Positions 1-10,179 of a stretch of 64,000 nucleotides of DNA are shown piece by piece. Positions within the stretch are counted from its first letter, which is position 1. Each line of letters opens with the position of its first letter. This DNA is from Zygaena filipendulae. Lineage: Eukaryota > Arthropoda > Insecta > Lepidoptera > Zygaenidae. Below the pieces are notes generated by a model. That model had not been told where the DNA came from, did not search any database, and saw only the letters and a list, made by a program, of their open reading frames with translations. The stretch spans positions 3,117,501-3,181,500 of the forward strand of contig OU015654.1 of assembly GCA_907165275.2 (NCBI GenBank), read 5' to 3'. The position numbers were made by a program, and so were the translations under genes.

Positions 1-1876
1 CAAGTTACAGACCCATCGTGTTGGTACTCAAACTTCATGTTTTCGTGATATCTATGTGATCACGTGATCAAATATTCGATAGGCTATATCTCGGAAACTA
101 CAAGTTACAGACCCATCGTGTTGGTACTCAAACTTCATGTTTTCGTGATATCTATGTGATCACGTGATCAAATATTCGATAGGCTATATCTCGGAAACTA
201 CAAGTTACAGACCCATCGTGTTGGTACTCAAACTTTATGTTTTCGTGATATCTATGTGATCACGTGATCAAATATTCGATAGGCTATATCTCGGAAACTA
301 CAAGTTACAGACCCATCGTGTTGGTACTCAAACTTCATGTTTTCGTCATATCTATGTGATCACGTGATCAAATATTCGATAGGCTATATCTCGGAAACTA
401 CAAGTTACAGACCCATCGTGTTGGTACTCAAACTTCATGTTTTCGTCATATCTATGTGATCACGTGATCAAATATTCGATAGGCTATATCTCGGAAACTA
501 CAAGTTACAGACCCATCGTGTTGGTACTCAAACTTCATGTTTTCGTCATATCTATGTGATCACGTGATCAAATATTCGATAGGCTATATCTCGGAAACTA
601 CAAGTTACAGACCCATCGTGTTGGTACTCAAACTTCATGTTTTCGTCATATCTATGTGATCACGTGGTCAAATTTTCGATAGCCAATATCTCGGAAACTA
701 CAAGTTACAGACCCATCGTGTTGGTACTCAAACTTCATGTTTTCGTCATATCTATGTGATCACGTGGTCAAATTTTCGATAGCCAATACGGAAACTACAA
801 GTTACAGACCCATCGTGTTGGTACTCAAACTTCATGTTTTCGTCATATCTATGTGATCACGTGGTCAAATTTTTGATAGCCAATATCTCGGAAACTACAA
901 GTTACAGACCCATCGTGTTGGTACTCAAACTTCATGTTTTCGTGATATCTATGTGATCACGTGGTCAAATTTTCGATAGCCAATATCTCGGAAACTACAA
1001 GTTACAGACCCATCGTGTTGGTACTCAAACTTCATGATTTCGTCATATCTATGTGATCACGTGGTCAAATTTTCGATAGCCAATATCTCGGAAACTACAA
1101 GTTACAGACCCATCGTGTTGGTACTCAAACTTCATGTTTTCGTGATATCTATGTGATCACGTGATCAAATATTCGATAGGCTATATCTCGGAAACTACAA
1201 GTTACAGACCCATCGTGTTGGTACTCAAACTTCATGTTTTCGTGATATCTATGTGATCACGTGATCAAATATTCGATAGGCTATATCTCGGAAACTACAA
1301 GTTACAGACCCATCGTGTTGGTACTCAAACTTTATGTTTTCGTGATATCTATGTGATCACGTGATCAAATATTCGATAGGCTATATCTCGGAAACTACAA
1401 GTTACAGACCCATCGTGTTGGTACTCAAACTTCATGTTTTCGTCATATCTATGTGATCACGTGGTCAAATTTTTGATAGCCAATATCTCGGAAACTACAA
1501 GTTACAGACCCATCGTGTTGGTACTCAAACTTCATGTTTTCGTGATATCTATGTGATCACGTGGTCAAATTTTTGATAGCCAATATCTCGGAAACTACAA
1601 GTTACAGACCCATCGTGTTGGTACTCAAACTTCATGTTTTCGTGATATCTATGTGATCACGTGGTCAAATTTTCGATAGCCAATATCTCGGAAACTACAA
1701 GTTACAGACCCATCGTGTTGGTACTCAAACTTCATGTTTTCGTGATATCTATGTGATCACGTGATCAAATATTCGATAGGCTATATCTCGGAAACTACAA
1801 GTTACAGACCCATCGTGTTGGTACTCAAACTTCATGTTTTCGTGATATCTATGTGCTCACGTGGTCAAATTTTCGG
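1..1876. repeat. 100-bp tandem satellite array, 18 copies plus a partial one
   Basis: Head-to-tail units of 100 bp start at 1, 101, 201 and so on. One unit (701-797) lacks 3 bp, so later units start at 798, 898 up to 1798, where the last one breaks off near 1876. Two subtypes differ at fixed sites. Type A has the perfect palindrome TGATCACGTGATCA followed by AATATTCGATAGGCTAT. Type B has TGATCACGTGGTCA followed by AATTTTCGATAGCCAAT. The order is A for units 1-6, B for 7-11, A for 12-14, B for 15-17, A for 18, then a partial B. The array starts at the window edge, so its true length is unknown. Open frames through it are chance products. Confidence 0.97.
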
Positions 1877-2012
1877 AAGTTTATTTTTTTCAGACAATAA
1901 TCTAATACTGAATGCCATTTTACAAAAAAATACCCTCCGTTACACCCTGTATAAGATAGATTTTACTATTGTATTTTTTTCCAAATGATGTAATGGTTCA
2001 CTCATTGCTATT

Positions 2013-2506
2013 TACAAGCTGACCCCCGCGGTTTCATCCACGGTAATTTCGGAGCACTCGCGGGAATTCCGGGATAAAAAATAGGTACCCTTTGTCACTC
2101 AGGATCACTTTAGACTCCTATAAAAGAATTTTGTAAATCGGTTTAGTAGATCCAGAGATTATAACCTCACAAACTCTGGAGTTCCCGCGGGAATTCCGGG
2201 ATAAAAAGTACCCTATGTCACTTAAGATCACTGCAGCTTTTAATTATGAAAGAATTTTTAGAATCAGTTCAGTAGATCCAGAGATTACCCACTACAATCT
2301 CACAAACTCACGTACTCACAAACTCCGGAGTCCCCGAGGGATTTCCGGGATAAAAAGTACCCTGTATCACTCTGGATCACTGTATAGCTCCCTATAAGTG
2401 AAAGAATTTTCAAAATCGGTTGAGTAGATCTAGAGATTATCCCCTACAAACGTCACAAACTCACAAACCCACAAACTCATAAACTTTTGCTCTTTATAAT
2501 ACTAGT
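2013..2506 (-). mobile_element. Helitron-like (Lep1-type) composite fragment with repeated body
   Basis: The left end has the degenerate terminal hairpin (CCCGCGGTTTCATCCACGG), and the right end has CTTTATAATACTAGTA, the reverse complement of the usual 5' end. In between, the block from 'GGAGTTCCCGCGGGAATTCCGGGATAAAAAGTACCC' style sequence through 'AGTAGATCCAGAGATTA' occurs about three times (near 2050, 2180 and 2325). The body has therefore been duplicated or elements inserted into each other. It is non-coding. Confidence 0.75.
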
Positions 2507-2596
2507 ATACATTATCTCCTTGATACTGAAGTCAAAGAAATACAATAAATAAAATTGATGCAGGCAAACCCGCAGCAGGATCAACTGCTAGTAAAA

Positions 2597-2811
2597 TCCT
2601 ACTAATATTATCAACGCGAAAGTTTGTAAGTATGTATAGATGGATGGATGGATGTTTGTTAATCTTTCACGCAAAAACTACTGGATGGATTTAAATTAAA
2701 CTTTACAATAATATAGCTTATACATCAGATTAACACATAGGGTACTTTATATCCCGGAATTCCCGCGGGAACTCTGAAATTAACGCGGGTGAAACCGCGA
2801 GGCACAACTAG
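2597..2811 (+). mobile_element. Helitron-like (Lep1-type) non-autonomous element, complete
   Basis: Starts TCCTACTAATATTA and ends with the hairpin GCGGGTGAAACCGCG shortly before CTAG. It is preceded by A and followed by T, as expected for Helitron insertion between A and T. About 215 bp, with no coding capacity. A short TGGA run lies inside at about 2640-2655. Confidence 0.85.
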
Positions 2812-3045
2812 TACATTAAGTATAATTTATTACAAACTGAGACTGAGATTCGCTCGCACTCGCGTGAGTTTCGGAATTCCCGCAGGAACTCTAAACTTCT
2901 TTTATTCTTCTTCTTACAATAACAAACATAATAAAAAAAGAATTAGCGAAATTGATCGAGCCGTTCACGCGTGAAGCTGTGCCCGTAACGTAACCAAGTG
3001 AAATAGGGATTAATTTTTTATATATATACCTATTCATATATTATA

Positions 3046-3365
3046 GCTAGCTGTTCATCGCGGTTTCACCCTTGGTAATTTCGGAGATCCCGCAGGTATT
3101 CCGAGATAAAAATATCTACTACCTACCATATATTTGTTTCTCTACCTAAGTAACTACTTTTCACGTGTAGTATACAAAATTTCATACAGTTTGACCCGCG
3201 TTAATTTCGGAGTTTCCGCGGGAATTCCGAGATAAAAAGTACCCTATGTCCTCTGTACCCCAGACAACGTGTATACAAAATTTCATGATGATCCGTTGAG
3301 TCGTTGAGGTGTGAAAGCGTAACAAACAAACAAACAAACTCACTTTCGCGTTTATAATATTTATT
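3046..3365 (-). mobile_element. Two adjacent Helitron-like fragments
   Basis: A 3'-terminal piece at 3046-3110 (AGCTGTTCATCGCGGTTTCACCC) is followed by a second body at 3190-3365. The second body has the usual GTACCCTATGTCC, GACAACGTGTAT, TTTCATGATGATCCG and AACAAACAAACAAACTC blocks and ends in TTTATAATATTTAT. Coding potential is absent. Confidence 0.75.
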
Positions 3366-3539
3366 TATGTTTTGGCAACAAACAGTCATATATACATCTT
3401 AATTTTTACAATATTTCGTATTACTATGTTACAGACCTACAGTGCCGATACATGATAATAAATATACAGTACAAATGAGAGATGGCACATAAGTTGTCAT
3501 CAATATCAGTAAGGATAGATAATACCTAAATAGATTACT

Positions 3540-4063
3540 AGCTATACCGCGTGGTTTCACCCGCGTGAGTTACGGAATTCCCGCATGAACTCCAAAGTAA
3601 TCTAATTTACGCCTTATAACATCACCTAATTAGCTGTGAAAGTCCCGTCAAAATTGATCTAACCATTTCGGAGATTCACCCGCGTTAATTTCGGAATTCC
3701 CGCAGGAACTCCGAAGTAGCCTAATTTACTCCTAATAACATTAGCTAATTAGCAGTGAGAGTCTCGTCAAAATTGGTCCAACCATTTCGGAGATTCACCC
3801 GCGTTAATTTCGGAACTCCCGCAGGAACTCCAAAGTAGTCCAATGTAAACCTTATAACATTAGTTAATTAGCAGTGAAAGTCCCGTCCAAATCGGTTCAA
3901 CCCTTTCGGAGATTCACACGCGTGAGTTCCGGAACTTCCGCAGGAACTCCAACCTGGTCCTGACAATAACGAACACAAAGGAAATAATTTCCCAGTTTGG
4001 TGCAGTCGTTTGGAAGTTACGCGCTTAGCAATACATTGAGCGATTCATTTTTATTTATATAGA
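3540..4063 (-). mobile_element. Helitron-like element with an expanded 119-bp tandem unit
   Basis: Starts ACTAGCTATACCGCG (reverse complement of a 3' end) and runs to TTTATTTATATAGAT. The segment GAGATTCACCCGCGTTAATT recurs at 3671, 3790 and 3909, a period of 119 bp, and each copy is followed by a CCCGCAGGAACTCC box and a TTATAACAT...TTAGC box. An unexpanded relative lies at 5823-6127, so the tandem amplification happened inside the element. Confidence 0.78.
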
Positions 4064-4252
4064 TTTCAGAGTTCCCGTGGGAATTCCGGGTAAAAATATA
4101 GCCTATGTTACTCAGGAATAACGTAGCATTCTAATGGTGAAAGAATTTTTAAATCGATTCAGTAGTTTTTGAGTTAAATCGTAACAAACAAACTACAAAA
4201 CAAACAAACAAAAAATCAAATCTTCCCTTTTTATAATAATAATAACTAGATT
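4064..4252 (-). mobile_element. Helitron-like fragment (second subfamily)
   Basis: Contains GAGTTCCCGTGGGAATTCCGG, then the block TAACGTAGCATTCTAATGGTG and TTTTTGAGTTAAATCGTAAC found also at 30115, 37921 and 50739 on the opposite strand. It ends in a TTTATAATAATAATAACTAG run. It lacks a clear 3' hairpin of its own. Confidence 0.65.
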
Positions 4253-4930
4253 CGCCCTGTGCGCGAGCTGCGAGCAGCTCGCGTTTCCGAGCCAGGGCCG
4301 AAACAATTTCCCCATACAAACAACTAATGTTCGGCGGCCATCTTGAAAAATGACGCAATCGAAAAACTGATTCGATATTCGGCATCAGCGACCCCAAAAA
4401 CCCCCGGATGCCGATCCTCACCCGGATCGGATCAACTTTTTTTTCGGCCGCCATTTGGAATCCGCCATTTTGGATTTTTACCACGCCAGGCGGTTGCCCC
4501 CCATTGACCTCTATGACATTTGTTTGAGCACTCCCTACCTGACTCTTTTAGTTTCGGAGATAATCGAGTTTGAATTTTGTTCGACGGCCATGTTTTTTTC
4601 CGCCATTTTGAAAAAAAAGTTACACTATTAAAATTTGCCCAAGGTGTGGATGAAATTTAGAAAGAAACGTTTTCACTTTCGATGGATAGTTTCGGTGGGC
4701 AGTCGACTCACTACCTGATGAGAAGCAGGAATCGAAGATGTCGAGGTTTTCCCATAATCACCGAAACGTCCCCTCTACATGTTCCATACATTATATCAAC
4801 CTAGAGATGCTCCTTCTGGGAGAACAATTATGTCAATGAGTGAGTGGTAATCGAGCTTTATATATTATAATAATAATAATTATTGTCAACTTCCCAACGC
4901 ACTGACGAACTAAATAAAAGAAGATCAATA
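4253..4930. other. Intergenic, no gene seen
   Basis: Holds several GCCATTTTG/GGCCATCTTG words on the plus strand (4330, 4450, 4465, 4590, 4605), which make a spurious 111-codon minus-strand frame. A short ATA/AAT run lies near 4865-4880. I see no gene or defined element. Confidence 0.5.
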
Positions 4931-5170
4931 TGAAATAGAATGACGCACGACGGCTGAATGTATAGAAGTTTTTCGACAGGAGGATCTATGCGATAATGGT
5001 TTAGTGGCTAGAACAACGGGTAGCGAAGACGTAGTAGTTTTGTAAAGCCCCTGTTCAAATCTCAGCCCCCACTGTTATACTATGATGTTTTTTTTTTGTT
5101 ATCTGTCATTTTTTATTGCAATGTTTACGATTTGAAATCTATACTGTTTTTTCTGTAGATTATTATTCAC
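4931..5170 (+). mobile_element. Possible tRNA-derived SINE (degenerate)
   Basis: A box-like ATGGTTTAGTGGCTAGAAC near 4997 is followed about 55 bases on by B box-like TGTTCAAATCTCAG near 5047. This is the spacing of an internal polymerase III promoter in a tRNA head. T-rich runs follow (5088-5100). No clean target duplication was found, so this could also be a tRNA pseudogene. Confidence 0.4.
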
Positions 5171-5182
5171 ACTTCTAGACAA

Positions 5183-5345
5183 ACCTATTATTAGAAATGT
5201 GAGTTTGTTTGTTTGTTTGTTACGCTTTCACGGCTTGATTACCTAACCGATTATTAACAAACTTTGCATACACGTTATTAGGGGCACAGAGAAGAACACA
5301 GGGTAGTTTTAATCCAGGAACTCCCGCAGGAACTCCGAAAAACCC
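5183..5345 (+). mobile_element. Helitron-like fragment
   Basis: Plus-oriented body with TTTGTTTGTTTGTTACGC, CACGTTATTAGGGGCACAGAG and CTCCCGCAGGAACTCCG boxes. It breaks off before the 3' hairpin. Confidence 0.65.
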
Positions 5346-5610
5346 GCACTATAATTTCTATATTGTATAGCTAATAATATTATGAAGTAGTAAAGAACCA
5401 GTTTTAAAAAAATATTTTACTCATAGGAAACTACAGTATCCCTGAGTGATATAATAGATAACAACTTGACAAAGTATGAAAAGTATCCCATGTTAGTAGT
5501 CGCAAAACTCGAAAACGATCTATCGCGATGGATTGACTTGAAATTTTGACTGGACTTGAAGTTTTGATTAGACGGGACCTGGTTTTTTTTCCAATACCTG
5601 TATATTTTTA

Positions 5611-5813
5611 TAGCTGTTCCCCGCGGTTTCACCAGTAATAAGATAGAAGTTCCCGTGGGAATTTCGGGATAAAAGTACCCCTTTGTCCTTCTCTGTATCT
5701 CTGACAACGTGTGTGCAAAGTTTCATGATGATCCGCAGAGCTGTTGAGGCGTGAAAGCGTAACAAACAAACAAACTTACTTTCACATTTATAGTGAGGTT
5801 ATCCTACTAATAT
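5611..5813 (-). mobile_element. Helitron-like element
   Basis: Opens with AGCTGTTCCCCGCGGTTTCACC, carries the TACCCCTTTGTCC, GACAACGTGTGTGC, TTTCATGATGATCCG and AACAAACAAACAAAC boxes, and ends near GGTTATCCTACTAATATG. The inverted 3' hairpin is damaged (CCGCGGTTTCACCAGTAAT). Confidence 0.72.
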
Positions 5814-5822
5814 GTATTATAA

Positions 5823-6127
5823 ACTAGCTGTGCCCCGCGGTTTCACCCGCGTGAGTTTCGGGATTCCCGCAGGAACTCCAATGCAGTCTAATTTACTCCT
5901 TATAACAACAGCTAATTAGCAGTGAATCCCGTCAATATCGGTCCAACCGTTTTGGAGATTCACCCGCGTGAATTTCGGAATTCCCGCAGGAACTCCAAAA
6001 TTCTTTTATATAAACCTTGTCCTGACAATAACGAACTCAAAAAAAAAATCAATTTTCCAATTTGGTGCAGTCGTTTGTAAGTTATGCGCTTACCAACACA
6101 TTTGACGATTCATTTTTATTATATAGA
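5823..6127 (-). mobile_element. Helitron-like element, same subfamily as 3540-4063
   Basis: Begins ACTAGCTGTGCCCCGCGG with an intact hairpin and ends TTTTTATTATATAGAT. It carries about two of the 119-bp type units and abuts a second Helitron-like piece that points the other way. Confidence 0.8.
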
Positions 6128-6257
6128 TGTGAAAGTGTGGATCTTTGTTACTCAATCACGCAAAAACGGCTGAACTGAGTTGGATGAAATTTTGCATGCA
6201 CGGAATTCCCGCGAGAACTCCAAAATTACCGCGGGTGAAACCGCGGGGCACAGCTAG
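6128..6257 (+). mobile_element. Helitron-like element, 5'-truncated
   Basis: Carries ACTCAATCACGCAAAAACGG and GGATGAAATTTTGCATGCAC. It then jumps to GGAATTCCCGCGAGAACTCC and the terminal hairpin ACCGCGGGTGAAACCGCGG, ending GCACAGCTAG|T. The middle (CGTTGTCAGGGGTACAGAG in sister copies) is deleted. Confidence 0.8.
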
Positions 6258-6277
6258 TGTTAAATATTTTTACCAAA

Positions 6278-6462
6278 ATAAAAGAAGAGTAACCAACTAA
6301 AAAAAAAGTTTAAAATAATTTTAAGTCGTTTTCACAGATAGACTAAGCTTAGCCTGGAGCTACATATGTATATATAGGCTTTGTTTCATTGAAATCGGAT
6401 GTCGGAAAAAAAGTTGTTGTATAAAAACCTTTCGCGCGGGTGAAACCGCGGGGTACAGCTAG
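6278..6462 (+). mobile_element. Helitron-like element, third subfamily
   Basis: Starts with AATAAAAGAAGAGTAACC, then AGCTTAGCCTGGAGCTACAT and TTTGTTTCATTGAAATCGG, and ends with hairpin GCGGGTGAAACCGCGG and GTACAGCTAG|T. Relatives of the same body lie at 33525-33851 and 63775-64000 on the other strand. Confidence 0.75.
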
Positions 6463-8610
6463 TCTTAAATATTGTTGTTCTATACCCTAGAATTTTTTTT
6501 CATTACAGTTTAAAATCCTAGAAAGAACGAAAAATAAATCGTTTATAAATAAGTGTGTATAAATAAGTTTGACAAAATAGTTACAAAAAGTGGAATATAA
6601 ATCTAAGGTTTGAACACAAGATTTTCACGATTCATAGTTTACAAAAAGAGACGCATTACACCACAGCGCCACCGAGACTCTTGTTGAAATGGCCAAATTA
6701 CGAATCTTATTCGTCTAGTATTAATCGATTTGCATGTGTGTGTGACTACGTTTCGGCCGGTTATTCGATATTTTCGTGTAGTTAAAGGATAATAATGCGC
6801 GTAAAGCCATATAAAAATTTTAAATCAAAGATGTATTAAACACTCATCCTCTCGCACCCATCATCAAAATCTATTTTTTAACCTTGTGATTCTCTGTAAA
6901 TTGAGAAAACTCTTTTATGGCGCCGTCCGCGGCCTCTATCGGAAGGGAGCTGCGTCATATGCTAGAGCGCACCCTTAATTTCTAGTGAAATAACGCGTTA
7001 ACACAAAATGGGGGTCGAAGCTTCAAACAGCTGTTTTTTTGCAATGGCGGTAGAAGCAGCTGTAATTTTAGACCAATCCAATGTCGTATTTTTATTGTTC
7101 CCGCCAAAACAAAGTAAATACGGTCTTGCTCCGCGCGTGCGCCACGCAGAATGAGAAGACGTTAATGTAGTCAACACCGCTTAGTGCGCTAAATAACGCG
7201 CTAAAACCCTTTGATGTGTCCAAAAAACCGACACCAGAGCTATACTATCGCTTAATGTTTAACGTCATTAGTAATGCCGTTAACCCGTTAACCCGTTAAA
7301 ATGTTGGCCACATCTACGTAATGCCTTATTTACCGCACTAATTTACGCGTAAACACGCAGGTGGAGCAGTACCTAGCATAAGAGATAATATCTAATAAGT
7401 TTCCACGTTTAGTTTAAATTAACATATCGAGTGGAATAGGTTTTTTAAAATAAGATTTGTAGGCGTAGGTTCTCCGTCTACGTTTGTAGGGGAAGAAAAA
7501 TGGTAATGTTTTACCACTAAAAGTTGCGCGGATAGTTAAAGCGCTTCTACGGTTTTTTTTTTCAATTGGGACGGGACCTCTGTCGCGTCAGCTGGTAAAA
7601 AATAAACATACCTAACCTAAGTCATGTCATTGATAGTTTTACTATCGAGGATAGATTTCAACGATTTTTTTTTGAACTCTACTCAAAATGAGAGTTCTAG
7701 TTTTTCCTGTTTTAACACTATTCTTACGCGGTAACAGACGTAACCAGTACCCAGCATGCTGAAGCGCATCATAGAAAAAATATTTCTGCAGGGCCCTTAT
7801 TCACTATGACCATAACAGCGCCCTGTGATTCAGAAGCATCGTTCGTTTGAATCAAAGCGCATTTTAGGAATATTCTGAACATAAAAGTTTAATTTTAAGT
7901 AAGTAAGTATTTGCTGTCATTTTCTCCGCTAATACATACACGTGCTGATTCGCCTGATGCCATGGTAGCAATAATATTATGAATCGCTTTCATTCCTTCT
8001 CATAAAACAACGCTTCAAGACTTCACCAAACCGTGACATTGAGAAAATGTTTTGCTTAAAAACATTCACAAGTAGGTCTCTCCCATCCACATCTGAAAAA
8101 AAGGAGGATCGTATTCCGTATCTTTTTTTTTTATTACCGAAACACACTTATCGCTAGTGACTTGCGAGGTGCGTGCGTGCATGCGTGTGATGTCAATTTT
8201 AAATTAAGAAAACTCTTCTCCACCAGCTTGTGTTTATGGAGAATATATTTTTTTGGAAAAAAAGTAAAAAAATTCTTGGTAATCTTACCAAGAATTTTTT
8301 ACTTACCTACGTAACTTTTGTAACAAAAGACGCGGTATTTTCAAAAAAAAAAACACTTTTCGATAAGGAATTTTCACAATAAAACACTTTTCCGGCAACA
8401 TTTCATTAGAAATCACATTTTATTTCATTGGTTAAATATTGTAAAATAAAAATTGCGCAACATTATGTAATCGGCACGCTTTATTAATGTGGTAATAAAT
8501 TCACGCTAAAATAAAGCGGACGGCGGACGGCAAAAATCGAATCGTATAATATCGGCAACCTATAAGTTATTTGTGTACCTACCTATATACCTGCAAACAT
8601 TATTAAGAAC
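6463..8610. other. Gene-free stretch
   Basis: About 2.1 kb with no long open frame and no recognisable repeat ends. A GC-richer patch at about 6915-7160 could be a diverged regulatory region, but nothing proves this. A near-perfect hairpin at 8264-8300 (ATTCTTGGTAA / TTACCAAGAAT flanked by A and T runs) is the clearest structure. A GTGC/ATGC microsatellite-like run lies at about 8170-8190. Confidence 0.5.
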
Positions 8611-8807
8611 TAGCTATTCCCCGCGGCTTCACCCGCGATAAGTTGGGAGTTCCCTTGGGAATTCCGGGATAAAAACTACCCTATGTCCTTCTCTGTACCC
8701 CTAACAACGTGTATGCAAAGTTTCATGATGATCGATTGAGCCGTTAAGGCGCGAAAGCTTAACAGACAGCCAGACAAGATCATTATCTATTCTATACTTA
8801 TAGTAAA
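8611..8807 (-). mobile_element. Helitron-like element
   Basis: Begins CTAGCTATTCCCCGCGGCTTC, carries CTACCCTATGTCCTTCTCTG, ACAACGTGTATGCAAAG and TTTCATGATGATCG boxes, and ends in ACTTATAGTA. The hairpin has one substitution. Confidence 0.78.
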
Positions 8808-8904
8808 ACTGTAGGGAGGCCAATTCTGTACATTGAATATTATTCAAAATTAATATTAGAGGATGAATGGTGATCGATACTGATGCCAAAAATGCCATCA
8901 GTAA

Positions 8905-9230
8905 ATTTTTTGTCTGTCTGTCTGTTTAACCAAATTTGGTGCGATTGTAGTCCATACTCCTGGGCAGGTTATAGGCTATATAACATAACGCTAAGACACA
9001 TAGGAACTGAGCAATGACGATAAATTTGAAGCAAGTCGGACGAAAATGCGCTTTCGAGCTCTTATCCTCGCATACGTTTACTCAATCACGCAAAAATGGC
9101 TAAACGGATTTGGATGAAATTTGGCATGCACGTTGTCAGGGGTACAGAGAAGGACATAGGGTACTTTTTATCCAGGAATTCTCGCGGGAACTCTGAAATT
9201 ACCGCGGGTGAAACCGCGGGGTACAGCTAG
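8905..9230 (+). mobile_element. Helitron-like element
   Basis: A TCTG run and TTTGGTGCGATTGTAGTCC lead into ACTCAATCACGCAAAAATGG, CACGTTGTCAGGGGTACAGAG and a perfect terminal hairpin CCGCGGGTGAAACCGCGG, ending GTACAGCTAG|T. Two bodies may be fused near 9060. Confidence 0.75.
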
Positions 9231-9379
9231 TTTTACATACGCAAGCTTGCGCCTGTATATCAGAGAGGTAAGCAGAGACTATAGATCTCCATTCGCTACG
9301 ATCCTTACACACTCTAATACCTACTTATCTCATCCACATTGACAGTCGTTCATAGGTAATCCTTCTTTTGAAGGTGTCA

Positions 9380-9562
9380 TGGCGATTAGTATTTTATGTA
9401 TTATGTTCCGGCAGCTCCGCTTGAAAGCCAGTTCCCATCCCCATTCCAGGTTGGCAACGCACCTGCATGCCTTCTGGTGTTGCATGTCCATGGGCGGCGT
9501 TAATAATTTACCATCAGGTGTACCACTTGCCCGCTTGCCCCCATTTATGACATAAAAAATAT
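9380..9562 (+). mobile_element. LINE 3' end (CR1/Zenon-like tail)
   Basis: Contains GGTTGGCAACGCACCTGC, GGTGTTGCATGTCCATGGGC, GGCGTTAATAATTTACCATC and CAGGTGTACCACTTGCCCGC and ends in ACATAAAAAATATA. I recall this tail as common in lepidopteran CR1-type retroposons. The assignment is from memory of the motif, not from a search. Confidence 0.6.
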
Positions 9563-9607
9563 ACGTTACCTATGAGCCATTTACCTCTTAAGTCTTAAGT
9601 TAACATA

Positions 9608-9991
9608 TGTGTGAGCTTTGGATCTGCTGGGGATCCTATCCTGGGGGGTGAGGCTCTAGCCGAAAGACAACCGGCTTGTACTTCGCGTAAGAGTTAATGT
9701 GTTGAAATCTATGCTAGTACTCACCTTTGGCGTCTGCGACTCCTCGTACCAGCTGCGGGGGCCCCCGAGGAATGTCTGGGTTCAGGAGTTGGACCTGAAC
9801 GGCCTTGATTGCGGTTCTAAAATACAATTTCGACGCTCTGCGTGGGAGCGGGAATTTATCCGACGAAAAACTTCGGTACGAATGTGACAGATGACAGATA
9901 GTGAAAGGTCTCTGCTGTCATGTTGAAATGACAGACGTACGTTCGGAAACTGCATTGACCTCCAGTTGATACTAACACAGAAGTCGCAACA
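9608..9991 (-). repeat. LTR of BEL element A (3' LTR in its own orientation)
   Basis: 384 bp, TGTGTGAGC...TCGCAACA on the plus strand. Matches 15634-16017 at every position I compared. A 62-codon plus-strand frame inside both copies is incidental. Confidence 0.95.
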
Positions 9992-10179
9992 TTTCCCCCC
10001 ACCCGAAATACACCAGGATTTCGGCTAGAGTTTGATAGCTAGTTTGATTACAAAGAAAAAGAAAATTAATATGATTCGACAGTTTGTGCTCAGATTACAA
10101 ATTCACAAATGAGAGAAAAAAAAAAACAATGTTTACCTAGAACTAATGCATCTTAACTAAGAGTTAAATTGTAAATTGT

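Noticed and set aside
1761..1988. 75-codon frame running from the satellite into flanking DNA
   Set aside because: It is mostly satellite translation and has no start context or domain.
4149..4484. 111-codon minus-strand frame
   Set aside because: Driven by repeated GCCATTTTG-type words and a Helitron-like fragment; no domain and no splice context.
2013..9231. CRISPR-like array, because of short repeated CCCGCGGGAA boxes
   Set aside because: Spacing is irregular, orientation varies, and the boxes belong to Helitron-like elements; the genome is eukaryotic.
9699..9887. 62-codon frame repeated exactly at 15725-15913
   Set aside because: Lies inside both LTRs of BEL element A on the strand opposite to its transcription.
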